DNA of 64,000 nt from Ornithobacterium rhinotracheale. Its GTDB lineage: Bacteria > Bacteroidota > Bacteroidia > Flavobacteriales > Weeksellaceae. Below the pieces are notes generated by a model that was not told the origin of the DNA, did no database searches, and worked only from the letters and a program-made list of their open reading frames with translations. Both the position numbers and the translations under genes were made by a program. The stretch lies in contig NZ_CP035107.1 of NCBI RefSeq assembly GCF_004088395.1, positions 1,627,001 to 1,691,000 on the forward strand. The letters run 5' to 3'. This document shows, piece after piece, positions 36,569 through 45,859 of the stretch; the stretch's first letter is position 1, and each line of letters starts with the position of its first letter.

Positions 36569-38590
36569 TTAAAAAGTATAATTGAACCCTAGCGTAAAGC
36601 TTCGTCCTGGGCTGTAAATAGGTGTCTTTCCTCCTCTCACGGCACGGCTTAAATGCTCGAAATAAGCCCTGTCCAATAAATTATTTACGCCCACATTGGC
36701 AGCCATTTTAGCATTCAATTGCCAAGTGGTATGGAAATCTAAAACCGTGAACTCAGGTGCAGGAATTTCTCCAAATTCCTTTGAAATTCTGTCTTGTTTT
36801 GCGACATAACGCAGGCTAAACATCGGTTGCAATCGGTGGCGGAAGAAATCTCCCCTCAAGGCATAACGCAAATCTAGGGGTGCCATCTCTGGCAATGCTT
36901 CTGCCCGCTCAAGGTCTTGCCCATAGCTATATGCCAAGCTAATCTGCTGCTGAATATGGGGCACAAGTTGCTGTTTCCAGCTTAGCTCCACACCTGTTTT
37001 GTATGCCTTTTCTATGTTTGTATAGACTCTCACACCTGGGCTCATCGGCGTTTTAGGCTTTAAAGTAGGTGCAATCCTAGATGAGATAAAGTCTTGCAGA
37101 TACGAGAAATAAACATCTACATCTATCAGCGTTTTTGTTTTTTTCCATTGAAAAGTTAAATCTGCCTGATTGTTTTTTTCAGCTTTTAACAATGGATTCC
37201 CCACAAGCTCATACGGGTCTTGCCCCACGCTAAAGGAATTGATAAATCGCTCGGTGAGCGAGGCACTGCGTTGTACTCTGCCTACCCAAAATCCTACTTG
37301 CACAGTCTCCCAGTTTTTGATAATTCCTGCACTAAGGCTAGGATTGAGCTGACTGCTTTTGCTTTTTGGATACAATGCCAAAAAGCCTTTGCTAGCGTCT
37401 TTTGCCTCTGCTTGATTCCATTCGAGGCGAGCCGAAAGCACATATTCCAAGGCTTGTGTCTTTAATTGATATTCAGAGAAAATGCCTACTTTCGCTATTT
37501 GGCTATTTTGCCATGAATTATCTTCTATTTGCTTGCCTGCCATTTTTCCTTTAAGCATGGTTCTCACACGAGTTCCTTCTGCTTGTTCAGCTTTAAAGTC
37601 TGCTCCCACAAACCATTTTCCGTTCTGTGGTCTAAACTCTAGCTCGGTTCTCCCGCCCCAATTCTGCGTTTTGGTGGCAGAGGAAACATCCATCATACGC
37701 GGAGTAGGCTTCATTTGATTATCCATTAAATGATCTACCAAAGTGGCATAAGCCGTGGTTTCCCATTTTTTAAGCCATGAATGATTAAAGTTTGCGCTGT
37801 GTCTAGCATTTAGCAACCAAGTGTCATCTTTGCGCAAATCCATGCCGAGCGCAGGAAAATCCGAATCTCTGCCTCGGTTGTAAGTGGCTCCCAAAGTGAG
37901 CTGCTGCGTTTGATTAAGTTTAAAGCCAGATTTTAGCCTAAAGCTTCCTCGATGAAATCCTGCTAAAACTTCCTCTCCGTTTCCTGCTTTGTAATTGCCC
38001 CCCTCGGCATAAAATCCCGAAAGGTTTATATCATAAGCATTTCCGCTCAGCCCTACATTGGCTTGACTTTGGTGAATGTTGGCATTTGATTCGTATGAAG
38101 TGGCAAGTCCGCCGTAAGTTTTGTTTTGAGTGTAAAAATGATTGGGAGACGAAATATAATTAATCGTAGCTCCCAGCCCTACGCCATATCGCAACGCATA
38201 AGGACCTTTCAGCACCTCGATACGCTCTACATGGCTTGGGTGCATTTGGCTGGTGGGCGGATCCATTCGGTTGGGGCAAGCGGCAGTGGCACACTGCGCT
38301 CCATTGAGCACTATATTTAGCTGATCGTATTTAAATCCTCTAAAAACGGGATCTGCTCCATAACTTGCACTTTTTTTAATACTCTGAAATGCGGGGATTT
38401 GCTTTAGAATAGCTCCTCCGTCATAAGAAAGCTGCGCTTTGCTAGGCAACAACACATCGTTGAGCATTTGTGATGTACCATCTATTGCAATGACACTGAT
38501 GGGGTATAATTCTACATTTTCGGTAATCGTTTGGGCGTATAAGCCACCTGCTAGCAAACTTGTGCTTGCTAGGATTTGTTTTAAATTCAT
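36569..38590 (-). CDS. TonB-dependent outer-membrane receptor, OprC/NosA copper-receptor type
   Basis: A 673-residue receptor with signal peptide (LLAGGLYAQT), a plug domain (about 45-160) and a 22-strand barrel ending in the outer-membrane signature SFTLGFNYTF. In the plug, CPNRMDPPTSQMHPSHVERI closely resembles the NRMDPPT segment of copper receptors of the OprC/NosA group, including nearby Cys residues. GVGLGATINY and YEHLSRAV-type elements are also present. Copper as substrate is inferred from this motif and from the neighbouring Cys-rich protein gene upstream (74 bases). There is no carboxypeptidase-like extension. The receptor is apparently intact and followed by a good terminator. Confidence 0.87.
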   Translation of the reverse strand: MNLKQILASTSLLAGGLYAQTITENVELYPISVIAIDGTSQMLNDVLLPSKAQLSYDGGAILKQIPAFQSIKKSASYGADPVFRGFKYDQLNIVLNGAQCATAACPNRMDPPTSQMHPSHVERIEVLKGPYALRYGVGLGATINYISSPNHFYTQNKTYGGLATSYESNANIHQSQANVGLSGNAYDINLSGFYAEGGNYKAGNGEEVLAGFHRGSFRLKSGFKLNQTQQLTLGATYNRGRDSDFPALGMDLRKDDTWLLNARHSANFNHSWLKKWETTAYATLVDHLMDNQMKPTPRMMDVSSATKTQNWGGRTELEFRPQNGKWFVGADFKAEQAEGTRVRTMLKGKMAGKQIEDNSWQNSQIAKVGIFSEYQLKTQALEYVLSARLEWNQAEAKDASKGFLALYPKSKSSQLNPSLSAGIIKNWETVQVGFWVGRVQRSASLTERFINSFSVGQDPYELVGNPLLKAEKNNQADLTFQWKKTKTLIDVDVYFSYLQDFISSRIAPTLKPKTPMSPGVRVYTNIEKAYKTGVELSWKQQLVPHIQQQISLAYSYGQDLERAEALPEMAPLDLRYALRGDFFRHRLQPMFSLRYVAKQDRISKEFGEIPAPEFTVLDFHTTWQLNAKMAANVGVNNLLDRAYFEHLSRAVRGGKTPIYSPGRSFTLGFNYTF

Positions 38591-38664
38591 TTTAAATTCT
38601 GTTTAAATATTATTTTAATTAAAGAAAAGTCGCTCCACTTGCAGAGCAACAGGCTATGTGCTAT

Positions 38665-39046
38665 TTAAACGAATTGAGGTGGCTTGAATATGCTAAAAAG
38701 ATACTTGGAACATAGCGATTCCTCTATCCAAGCATAGAATTTTTTGGCGTTGCGTTTTTTTATGGAATGATTAGTTTTTTCAGTATAAAACAAGACATAT
38801 ACCCATTCTAAATCTTTGACTTTGATAGGCTGAGTAGAGGATTTCTGTTCGGGTTCTTCTACCTTTTTAAGTTGCTTGCTTAGATGACATTTCCCATGAC
38901 AATCCGAGCCAGGCACCTCTTTGTTCTCACAAAGGTTTTGTGCAATATACTGTTCGTTAAGTTTAAAGGCTACCCACACGCCGAGCTTTAATGCTGGGGG
39001 GCAAAAGCAAGAGCATAATCAATACTATGGATAAACTTTTAATCAC
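38665..39046 (-). pseudogene. Membrane-anchored Cys-rich protein of the copper-receptor unit, frameshifted at a G6 run
   Basis: Translated through one frameshift, the gene reads VIKSLSIVLIMLLLLPP, then ALKLGVWVAFKLNEQYIAQ and NLCENKEVPGSDCHGKCHLS, about 126 residues. The shift is at C6 on the coding strand (G6, 38996-39001 on the plus strand); five C would restore one frame with a hydrophobic N-terminal helix (start GTG at 39046). As sequenced, only a 104-residue frame from a GTG at 38979 remains, without the helix. Proteins with a C-x(10)-C-[HN]-G-K-C-[HY]-L pattern are commonly encoded beside copper-type receptors in Bacteroidota. Metal binding is likely but not shown. Confidence 0.75.
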
Positions 39047-39098
39047 AAATATTTATTTGACTTGCGAAAATAGTTTTTTTAATGTGATTTTAAAATTT

Positions 39099-39548
39099 TC
39101 AGCAATTGAGACATCTGCCTTGCCCTAAATTTAGAAATAACACAAAATGTATAATTACTAGAATTACAAATAATATAAATGCCTCAACTCTCTCTGTTGT
39201 GGTTTCTATATTTTTGGTTTTAATAAGTTTAGTAATCAAAATAATAAGCACGGGCACCAAACCAATCCATGATGCCGAATTGATTAAAGTCTGCCCTAAG
39301 CTATCGTGCATTCCTCCGCCAAAGAGTTTAATTAAAATATCATTTAACCCTAAAAAAATGTATGTCCAAATGGCAATATAAATGAGCCTTAAATTTTTAG
39401 TCCCGAAACACACAAGTAGTGCTGTGCTTGAAACAATTAAAGGAGTTATCGTAATTTCGTCTGGTGCAAAATAATACCCAAAAATCGCATTTGCTACTAC
39501 GATCAAAAAAGCTAAGCCCAAGGCTAATATATTTCTACTCACTTGCAT
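39099..39548 (-). CDS. Small multi-pass membrane protein of unknown function
   Basis: A 149-residue hydrophobic protein with four or five predicted membrane helices (about 8-28, 35-50, 56-75, 92-110 and 122-142). It ends in QGRCLNC with two Cys in the last four residues. A glycine patch LFGGGMHDSLGQTL lies between helices. I do not recognise the family, though codon use resembles the neighbours. It starts 12 bases after the CYTH gene, so they are probably co-transcribed. The Cys-ending tail could bind metal or be coincidence. Confidence 0.75.
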   Translation of the reverse strand: MQVSRNILALGLAFLIVVANAIFGYYFAPDEITITPLIVSSTALLVCFGTKNLRLIYIAIWTYIFLGLNDILIKLFGGGMHDSLGQTLINSASWIGLVPVLIILITKLIKTKNIETTTERVEAFILFVILVIIHFVLFLNLGQGRCLNC

Positions 39549-39560
39549 GGCTTTAAAAAA

Positions 39561-40088
39561 TTATATTTTTTCTATTTTTTCCATCAATAAATCGCTGTAA
39601 GATTTATCTACCAAATCTTGTGATGTAAGCCCAAGAAACTCAAAGTATTTGTTGCACTGCTCCTCTAATTGCTCAAGTGTAAATTCCTCCTCGGTATCTA
39701 TGGCTTCAACTTCTAGAAAGGTGCCCAATCCCTCTACTTTATCAAAATGAAATTTGACATTGTCTATGAAATAAATTTGTCTTTTTTTATTTACGATAAC
39801 TTTCACTCCCAATTGCAATGTCAAAATTTCTTTCAATGCCTCGCTTGGCTTATGTTTATACAGAATTATTTTAGATTCCTTTGCCTTGCTAGTATCTGCG
39901 CGTTGATAATTAATCAAAGCATTTTCGATATTGCCCTCTCTAAGCTTCAGTCGCCCCTCTTTGGCACAGAAATAAGTATCTATTTGATGATCTTCTCCTA
40001 CATATCTGGGGTTTAAACTTAATAATTTTTCTTGATAGGATTCTATATTAGAAACACGAGCTTTAAATTCAAAATTCTTTATCTTCAT
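39561..40088 (-). CDS. CYTH-domain protein (class IV adenylate cyclase / triphosphate tunnel enzyme-like)
   Basis: 175 residues forming one CYTH tunnel barrel. The starting FEFKAR corresponds to the EXEXK motif (here E-F-K-A-R). It continues with QIDTYFCAKEGRLKLREG, KHKPSEA, KKRQIYFIDNVKFHFDKVEGLG and FLEVEA. Members hydrolyse triphosphates, act on thiamine triphosphate, or cyclise ATP. Which applies here cannot be decided, although the FEFKAR-RLKLREG pattern resembles the class IV cyclase branch. It is followed by the unknown membrane protein in the same unit. Confidence 0.88.
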   Translation of the reverse strand: MKIKNFEFKARVSNIESYQEKLLSLNPRYVGEDHQIDTYFCAKEGRLKLREGNIENALINYQRADTSKAKESKIILYKHKPSEALKEILTLQLGVKVIVNKKRQIYFIDNVKFHFDKVEGLGTFLEVEAIDTEEEFTLEQLEEQCNKYFEFLGLTSQDLVDKSYSDLLMEKIEKI

Positions 40089-40191
40089 GATTTATTTTTT
40101 ATTTAATTCACAGTCAAAAAAACCTTTTATTTCTACCGATTTAATATATCGTAAATATAAAATTTAAACTCTAATATCTTTACTAAAATAA

Positions 40192-40216
40192 AGAGATTGC
40201 CTTTTAAACAATCTCT
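40192..40216 (-). terminator. Terminator of the recG-msrA unit
   Basis: AGAGATTG (40192-40199) and CAATCTCT (40209-40216) form an 8-bp stem 15 bases after the msrA stop on the minus strand, followed by a T-rich run. Confidence 0.65.
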
Positions 40217-40231
40217 CTCTTATTAATGATT

Positions 40232-40852
40232 TTAATTTTTTAAAAGCTCTTTAAATTTAGTCTGAAATTTTTTCATCTTGGGAGCAATCACCGCACTACA
40301 ATAGGGTTGCGTTTGGTGCAATTCAAAATAATCGGTGTGGTAATCCTCGGCAGGGTAAAAGGCTTTCAAAGGCTCTATAATAGTTACATACGGCTTGTCA
40401 TAATCCCCACGTGCGATTGATTTTTTCATCGATTCCTCGGCTTCTGTTTTTTGCTTTTCGTTTTCATAGAAAATCCCTGAGCGGTATTGAGTTCCAATGT
40501 CTTCGCCTTGTCGGTTAAGCTGAGTAGGATCGTGCAAAACCCAAAAGACTTCTAACAATGTTTTGAAATCAATCTGGCTAGGGTCGTAGGTAATTCGCAC
40601 TACCTCGGCATGTCCCGTTTCGCCCGTACACACTTCCTTGTAGCTTGGATTTTCGGTGTGCCCGTTGGCAAATCCAGATTGTACATTTTCTACGCCTTTC
40701 AATCGGTCGTAAGCGGCTTCCAAGCACCAGAAGCACCCGCCTGCTAAAGTTGCTGTTTCTAAATTTTTGCTCATAGTTTTAGGTTTATTTTTAGATTGGC
40801 AGCTAATTGCTACGCTCAGTAACAAAAATACTGCGATTATTTTATGTTTCAT
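40232..40852 (-). CDS. msrA: Peptide-methionine (S)-S-oxide reductase MsrA, lipoprotein form
   Basis: Repairs oxidised methionine. The 206 residues carry a type II signal peptide with lipobox Cys18 (SVAISCQSK), a Lys/Asn linker, then the MsrA domain with catalytic Cys40 in GGCFWCLEAAY, GETGHAEVVRITYDP and FWVLHDPTQLNRQGEDIGTQYRS. A C-terminal QTQPYCSAVIAPK holds a possible resolving Cys. The lipobox implies periplasmic anchoring, unlike the cytoplasmic MsrA of many bacteria. There is no MsrB fusion. It lies 28 bases after recG and may be co-transcribed. Confidence 0.95.
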   Translation of the reverse strand: MKHKIIAVFLLLSVAISCQSKNKPKTMSKNLETATLAGGCFWCLEAAYDRLKGVENVQSGFANGHTENPSYKEVCTGETGHAEVVRITYDPSQIDFKTLLEVFWVLHDPTQLNRQGEDIGTQYRSGIFYENEKQKTEAEESMKKSIARGDYDKPYVTIIEPLKAFYPAEDYHTDYFELHQTQPYCSAVIAPKMKKFQTKFKELLKN

Positions 40853-40880
40853 AAATTTTTATTTCAGAGATTAAAATTTT

Positions 40881-42986
40881 TTAGCCCACATTTGCCCAAC
40901 CGATTTTCTTTTTGTGATAAAGGTTGAAAAAATGTAGAATATTGGCATTTTTGGTCATTGATAAGTTAAAGTCTTCTTCTAGTGTATCTTCCACGGCTTT
41001 TCTGGCTGCTTGAAATATGGTTTTATCCATTTTTAAATCTGCAATCTTTAGATTTAAAATACCACTTTGTTGCGTTCCCATAACATTGCCCGGCCCTCTG
41101 AGCTCGAGGTCTACCTCGGCGATTCTAAACCCATCATTTGATTGGCACATAGTCTGGATTCTCTTGTAGGCAGTCTCATTGAGTTTATCCTTAGTAACTA
41201 AAATGCAATAGCTCTGCTCCGCTCCGCGCCCCACTCTACCGCGCAATTGGTGCAATTGTGATAGCCCAAATTTCTCGGCGTTTTCTATAATCATCACACT
41301 GGCATTAGGCACATTCACGCCTACTTCTATCACGGTGGTGGCTACCATAATATCTGTTTCACCTCGGGCAAATCGCTGCATTTCATAATCTTTATCGGCA
41401 GGTTTCATTTGCCCGTGCACGATGCTTATGGCAAAATCGGGGTAAGGGAATTCCGTGGCTATGTAATCGTAGCCTTCCATCAGTGCTTTATAGTCCAATT
41501 GCTGAGATTCCTCTATGAGGGGGTACACGATGTAAATCTGCCTTCCTTTTTGGATTTCGCGGCGCATAAAGCCGAGGAGTTTTAGGCGGTCTTTTTCCAG
41601 CATATGGTGAGTTTGAATAGGCTTTCTGCCCGCGGGCAATTGGTCTATGATTGAGATATCCAAATCGCCATACAGTGTCATTGCCAGTGTTCGGGGAATG
41701 GGGGTAGCCGTCATAATCAGCATATGCGGAGGCATAGCTCCTTTGCTAAAAAGCTTGGCTCGTTGTGCTACCCCAAAGCGGTGCTGCTCGTCGATTATGG
41801 CAAAACCTAAATTTTTAAATTTTACTTTGTCCTCAATCAAAGCATGTGTGCCTACCAAAAAATGCAAACTTCCGTCTTCTAACTTTTGATGAATTTCTCG
41901 GCGTTCTGCCGTTTTGGTGCTCCCTGTGAGCAACGCTATCTCAAGTCCCATCTTGTCGGCTTCTTGTTTTAAGCCATAATAATGTTGCTGTGCCAAAATC
42001 TCGGTCGGTGCCATCAATAGCGATTGAAATCCATTGTCGGCAGCGATGAGCATCGACATAAACGCCACGATGGTTTTTCCACTCCCCACATCGCCTTGCA
42101 ACAAGCGATTCATTTGGCTAGATTTTGCCATATCCGAACGGATTTCTCGTATCACACGCTTTTGGGCATTGGTCAATTCAAAGCCTAAATGATGATGATA
42201 AAAATCGTTGAAATAATCGCCCACAGAAGAAAATGGCTGCGATTTGAATTTCTTTTTGCCTATGGCTTTTTGCATTTGCAACGAAAGATGCAGAAAATAA
42301 AATTCCTCGAATTTTAATCTTTTTTGGGCTTGATTCAGCTCTTCTGCATTTTTAGGGAAATGAATTTGGTAAAAGGCTTTGTTTCTATCGATTAAATCAT
42401 ATTTTCGTTTAATATCGCTTGATAGATTTTCCCGAATGTAGGGTTTTACTATATCTAAAACCTGCGCCAGCATTGTGCGCCAGATTCTTGGGGTGATGCC
42501 CTTTTTCTGAATTTTCTCGGTGGTGGAATATACAGGCTCTAAGCCTTTACCCTCCGCTTGGTGTGCGGTTTCGGCCTCCATCTCTGGGTGCGTGAAGCTG
42601 ATTCTATTTTGAAAGATATTAGGCTTGCCAAAAATCACTAAGGGCTTGCCGATTAAATCCGAGATTTTTTTCTTAAGCCATGGCGAATATTTAAACCACA
42701 CTAAATCGGCCTCCCCCGTCTCGTCCTGAAAAGTGGCGTGAATTCTCTTCTTGCGCCCCTCGCCCACCTCGTGCATATGCGTGAGGCTGCCTTTGAGCTG
42801 AATCTCTGAGGAGAAATTCGTGATTTCTTTCAGCTGGTAGAATTTAGTTTTATCTATGTAGCGAAATGGGAAGTGATACAATAAATCCCGAAAATTATAT
42901 AGTTTAAGCTCAGATTTCAGCACCTCAGCTCGCTGCGGGCCCAGTCCGTTTAAATAATCTATGGGGGTCAAAATTGGATTGCTCAC
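40881..42986 (-). CDS. recG: ATP-dependent DNA helicase RecG
   Basis: RecG remodels stalled forks and Holliday junctions. The 701 residues contain the OB-fold wedge domain (about 55-150), the helicase core with Walker A LLQGDVGSGKT near 300, motif II DEQHRFGV (DEQH variant typical of RecG), ATPIPRTLAM, and motif VI HQLRGRVGRG, plus the TRG-type C-terminal hairpin region. Length is normal. The start appears to be GTG at 42984-42986 (NPILTPIDYLNGLGPQRA follows); no in-frame ATG lies upstream before the AcpH stop. It is part of a minus-strand run TPR protein, phosphatase, AcpH, RecG and MsrA. Confidence 0.97.
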   Translation of the reverse strand: MSNPILTPIDYLNGLGPQRAEVLKSELKLYNFRDLLYHFPFRYIDKTKFYQLKEITNFSSEIQLKGSLTHMHEVGEGRKKRIHATFQDETGEADLVWFKYSPWLKKKISDLIGKPLVIFGKPNIFQNRISFTHPEMEAETAHQAEGKGLEPVYSTTEKIQKKGITPRIWRTMLAQVLDIVKPYIRENLSSDIKRKYDLIDRNKAFYQIHFPKNAEELNQAQKRLKFEEFYFLHLSLQMQKAIGKKKFKSQPFSSVGDYFNDFYHHHLGFELTNAQKRVIREIRSDMAKSSQMNRLLQGDVGSGKTIVAFMSMLIAADNGFQSLLMAPTEILAQQHYYGLKQEADKMGLEIALLTGSTKTAERREIHQKLEDGSLHFLVGTHALIEDKVKFKNLGFAIIDEQHRFGVAQRAKLFSKGAMPPHMLIMTATPIPRTLAMTLYGDLDISIIDQLPAGRKPIQTHHMLEKDRLKLLGFMRREIQKGRQIYIVYPLIEESQQLDYKALMEGYDYIATEFPYPDFAISIVHGQMKPADKDYEMQRFARGETDIMVATTVIEVGVNVPNASVMIIENAEKFGLSQLHQLRGRVGRGAEQSYCILVTKDKLNETAYKRIQTMCQSNDGFRIAEVDLELRGPGNVMGTQQSGILNLKIADLKMDKTIFQAARKAVEDTLEEDFNLSMTKNANILHFFNLYHKKKIGWANVG

Positions 42987-43016
42987 CGCACAAATATACT
43001 GATTCCTATTTTTTTC

Positions 43017-43604
43017 TCAATCCAAAGCCAATAAAAATTCCCTGCTACTCGCCTCCAATTCGGGGTAAAACGCCAAAAAATCCTCATTAAAAAGCGCCTC
43101 CTCCACATACAGTGCCTTCACCGCCATGTGCATATTGTTCTGAAATCGTGTGTGTTGCCCCAATTTATTCAAAGTTAATTCTATTCCCTCCATGATTGAA
43201 TACTGATAGAACCAATCTCGCTTTGCCATGAGCTCCGTTGTTTTCCGTAATGAATTTGGGTACAATTTCTTGTATGCCAAAAGTATTTTGTAGCATTCTT
43301 TTCTAAAAGTGTTAAAATCTTTTTTGCAGAATTTCCTCCAATTTTTGATTAAGAAATAATCATAAAATATATCTACGATAATGGGGGCATATTTCCCGTA
43401 ATCATTATGAAGACGGGCACAGCTACGCCTCACGATAGGATGCGAATCGGTAAAAGAATCTATATGTCTATGCAATTGTATTCCCTTTTGTATTAAGGGC
43501 GGGTATTGGGAAAAATCTCTTCCTTTCACAACCTCTCCCAAGTGGTTTCCTACTTGAATTTCAGGGATGTTAAATGATAATAATTGGTGTGCTACTAAAT
43601 TCAT
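43017..43604 (-). CDS. ACP phosphodiesterase-like protein (AcpH / DUF479)
   Basis: 195 residues matching the AcpH family, whose E. coli member removes the phosphopantetheine arm from acyl carrier protein. The all-helical HD-like sequence includes MNLVAHQLLSF, VGNHLGEVVKGRDF, LHRHIDSFTDSHPIVRR (metal-binding His/Asp) and YGKYAPIIVDIFYDYFL. The length is normal. It lies 30 bases before recG and 36 bases after the phosphoesterase gene. The biochemical role in Bacteroidota is not established. Confidence 0.88.
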   Translation of the reverse strand: MNLVAHQLLSFNIPEIQVGNHLGEVVKGRDFSQYPPLIQKGIQLHRHIDSFTDSHPIVRRSCARLHNDYGKYAPIIVDIFYDYFLIKNWRKFCKKDFNTFRKECYKILLAYKKLYPNSLRKTTELMAKRDWFYQYSIMEGIELTLNKLGQHTRFQNNMHMAVKALYVEEALFNEDFLAFYPELEASSREFLLALD

Positions 43605-43640
43605 ATCTTAGGAAAATAGGGCTGCAAATTCTTTACCAAT

Positions 43641-44261
43641 CTAATGCATGCAAACATCTTTTTTAGTTACCGAAATGCTAATGACTTGATTCACTTTTGC
43701 TTTTTTGCTAAGTTTTATTCCTGTGAGCGATTTTCCCCAACCAGCGCCCGTATCCAAATACCAAGCCTTTTTATCTTTTACAAACTTAGGTTCATCGACC
43801 ACGATATGCCCAAGGAATTGCGTTTTTTTAAGTTTTTTGAGTTCGCCTTTGTGAAACAAAAAATCGATTTCGCCATTTTCTTCGTCGGCATGTGCAGGAA
43901 ATCCTGCATGGCTCGCAAAGATTTTGGCATCTTCGTAAAAATGTGGCAGCTCCTCCAGCCACTGCAACACAGAGAGGTAATTTAAATTATAGGTTTCAAA
44001 TTTTTGTTTATCAGAAAGCGTAATATTTTCTTCGTAGCCTTGCTGAAAGATTTCGTCGTTGTTGCCTTTGAGCACAATTACCTTTTCGGGGTATTTTTTC
44101 TGTAATTGAATCACTTTTTCGAGCACGGCATAAGAATGCTTGCCCTTGTGCACCAAATCGCCAAGCATAATCAATTTTTCTTTTGCTGGATTCCAGTGTG
44201 CAAGCATTTCCTCTAGTGCATGGTAACACCCGTGTATGTCGCCAATGATAAAGTAACTCAT
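43641..44261 (-). CDS. Metallophosphoesterase, PrpA/ApaH-like protein phosphatase family
   Basis: 206 residues of a binuclear-metal phosphoesterase fold: GDIHGCYHALEEML (D-x-H, residues 8-21), LGDLVHKGKHS (G-D-x-V/x-x-x-G), LKGNNDEIF (GNHD-type motif with Asn for His), IFASHAGFP and FLGHIVVDEP, LDTGAGWG. This arrangement is typical of bacterial serine/threonine protein phosphatases and symmetrical Ap4A hydrolase relatives. The Asn for the usual His in GNHD is an oddity, since that His is normally the acid for the leaving group. The substrate is unknown. Confidence 0.88.
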   Translation of the reverse strand: MSYFIIGDIHGCYHALEEMLAHWNPAKEKLIMLGDLVHKGKHSYAVLEKVIQLQKKYPEKVIVLKGNNDEIFQQGYEENITLSDKQKFETYNLNYLSVLQWLEELPHFYEDAKIFASHAGFPAHADEENGEIDFLFHKGELKKLKKTQFLGHIVVDEPKFVKDKKAWYLDTGAGWGKSLTGIKLSKKAKVNQVISISVTKKDVCMH

Positions 44262-44336
44262 TTCAAATGCAAAAATGGCACTTTTAGTGTTACCTCATCG
44301 TTAAATTATTAGTTGCTTTCTTTAAGTAATTGTATT

Positions 44337-45716
44337 TTAATCGAATGTGGAAATAATTTTGAGAAAATCCTTTAAAATTGGATATTTTTTAATCATTTCA
44401 GGCAAAAGCTCTGGTGCCACTTGCTGGGCTTTTTTCAAATATTGAATGCCCTTTGCCATATCGTCTAAATTAAAATAACAATGGCTTAATTGATACAATA
44501 ATTCTGGCTGATTGAATCTTTTAGACGCGGCATGAATGGTTTCTATCGCTGCCTTGCAATCGCCCAAAAGCAGCTGCAACTCGGCATAAGCGTGCCAGTT
44601 TAGGAATTTATTGCCTTCAAGTTTTAAAATCGTTTGGTAGCAAGCTTCGGCTTGTAGCAGCTCGCCCATTTGCACAAAGTAGTAGGCTTTTCGCTTGTGG
44701 TAGCTCACATTGTTTTCCTCCAACGCTATGGCTTGATTGATGTAGTGCAGGGCTTCTTGCAATTGCCCAAAGGCCTCGTATACCAGTGCCGCCTCGAACC
44801 AAGCTTTATCCAGCTGAGGGTCTTCGTGAATGGCGGTGTGAAAGGCTTCAAGGGCCTTGTCCTTCTGCCCAGCGCTTAGATAGGCCTGCCCAATTTTCAT
44901 AAAAGTGGTGGCAGAGGTGTATTCCATCTCTGCGGCTTCGAGGTAAATATCTATGGCGCCGTGGTAATCGCCCATAAGTTCCAGCGTGTAGGCTTTAATC
45001 ATTAGGGAATTAATGCTCTGGGGGTTGATGGCGATGGCAAAATCAAAGGCGTTGAGTGCCTCGGGGTAATTTTCAATTAAGAGGTATTTTCGCCCAAGCT
45101 CCAACCAAGCGCCCTCGGAGTAGGGGTTTTTGTCTAAATACTGCTGAATGAATGCTAGGCTCTCGTGGATTTTGCCCATTTCATCGAAACAATCTACACA
45201 GGCAATGAAGGCGTCCTCGTCCTGCGGGTCTATGCTTAAAATGCTCTTGAAATAGTGAAATGCTCGCACGCAATTGCCCATATTGAGGTGCTCATTGCCT
45301 AAATTATGCAGGAGGAAGATTTTAGTTTCCTCATCATCGGCCTGCTGAAAGGCTTGCTTATATAGGGACACGGCGCGGGGATATTCCTCCTTAACGGAAT
45401 AAAATTTGGCGCAGGCAATGGTATAGTCCATATCGCCGCGCGCTACGGGGGCAAGGGCCATCATTTGCTGCTCAGCCTTTCGGATTTGATTATTTTCAAT
45501 GCTAAAATCAAATTCCTTGATGAGGATACCTAGGTTTCCCGTGTGGATTTCCTTGGCATACTCGATTGCCTTTTGGGCATATTCCATATCTCTGATAGAG
45601 AGGTAATGCTCTATAATTTCCAGCAATTCATCTGAATCAAAGTATAGGCTTATCTTCTCCTCCACCATTTGCTCGAATTTCTGCACGAGCTCGTTGCTGA
45701 AAAAATCTTCTTCCAT
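44337..45716 (-). CDS. Tetratricopeptide-repeat protein
   Basis: A 459-residue soluble protein made almost wholly of TPR helical hairpins, about ten repeats from residue 70 to 440, visible as 34-residue A-x-x-x-Y/F and P-x-x-x-x-A periodicity (for example SEGAWLELGRKYLLIENYPE and then ALNAFDFAIAINPQS). There is no signal peptide or membrane segment. The N-terminal 70 residues are acidic. It probably serves as a scaffold, with unknown partners. It is followed after 75 bases by the phosphoesterase gene. Confidence 0.92.
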   Translation of the reverse strand: MEEDFFSNELVQKFEQMVEEKISLYFDSDELLEIIEHYLSIRDMEYAQKAIEYAKEIHTGNLGILIKEFDFSIENNQIRKAEQQMMALAPVARGDMDYTIACAKFYSVKEEYPRAVSLYKQAFQQADDEETKIFLLHNLGNEHLNMGNCVRAFHYFKSILSIDPQDEDAFIACVDCFDEMGKIHESLAFIQQYLDKNPYSEGAWLELGRKYLLIENYPEALNAFDFAIAINPQSINSLMIKAYTLELMGDYHGAIDIYLEAAEMEYTSATTFMKIGQAYLSAGQKDKALEAFHTAIHEDPQLDKAWFEAALVYEAFGQLQEALHYINQAIALEENNVSYHKRKAYYFVQMGELLQAEACYQTILKLEGNKFLNWHAYAELQLLLGDCKAAIETIHAASKRFNQPELLYQLSHCYFNLDDMAKGIQYLKKAQQVAPELLPEMIKKYPILKDFLKIISTFD

Positions 45717-45790
45717 AGGCGGGTAAAGGTAATTTAATTTTTGCTTCTTACCTAAAATTATAGGTTTTTGTTTTTAACAGGGATTAAACA

Positions 45791-45825
45791 CGCCGCCCTT
45801 TTTCTACGATAGAAAAAGGGCGGCG
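45791..45825. terminator. Perfect 16-bp GC-rich hairpin with CGA triloop
   Basis: CGCCGCCCTTTTTCTA (45791-45806) pairs exactly with its reverse complement at 45810-45825 around a CGA triloop. It lies between the end of the C1 peptidase gene (45860) and the start of the TPR gene (45716). It is most likely the peptidase terminator, although no clean T run follows on the minus strand. Confidence 0.75.
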
Positions 45826-45859
45826 CGCTTGATGTTGTATGCTTTTATCTCCCGATGGA

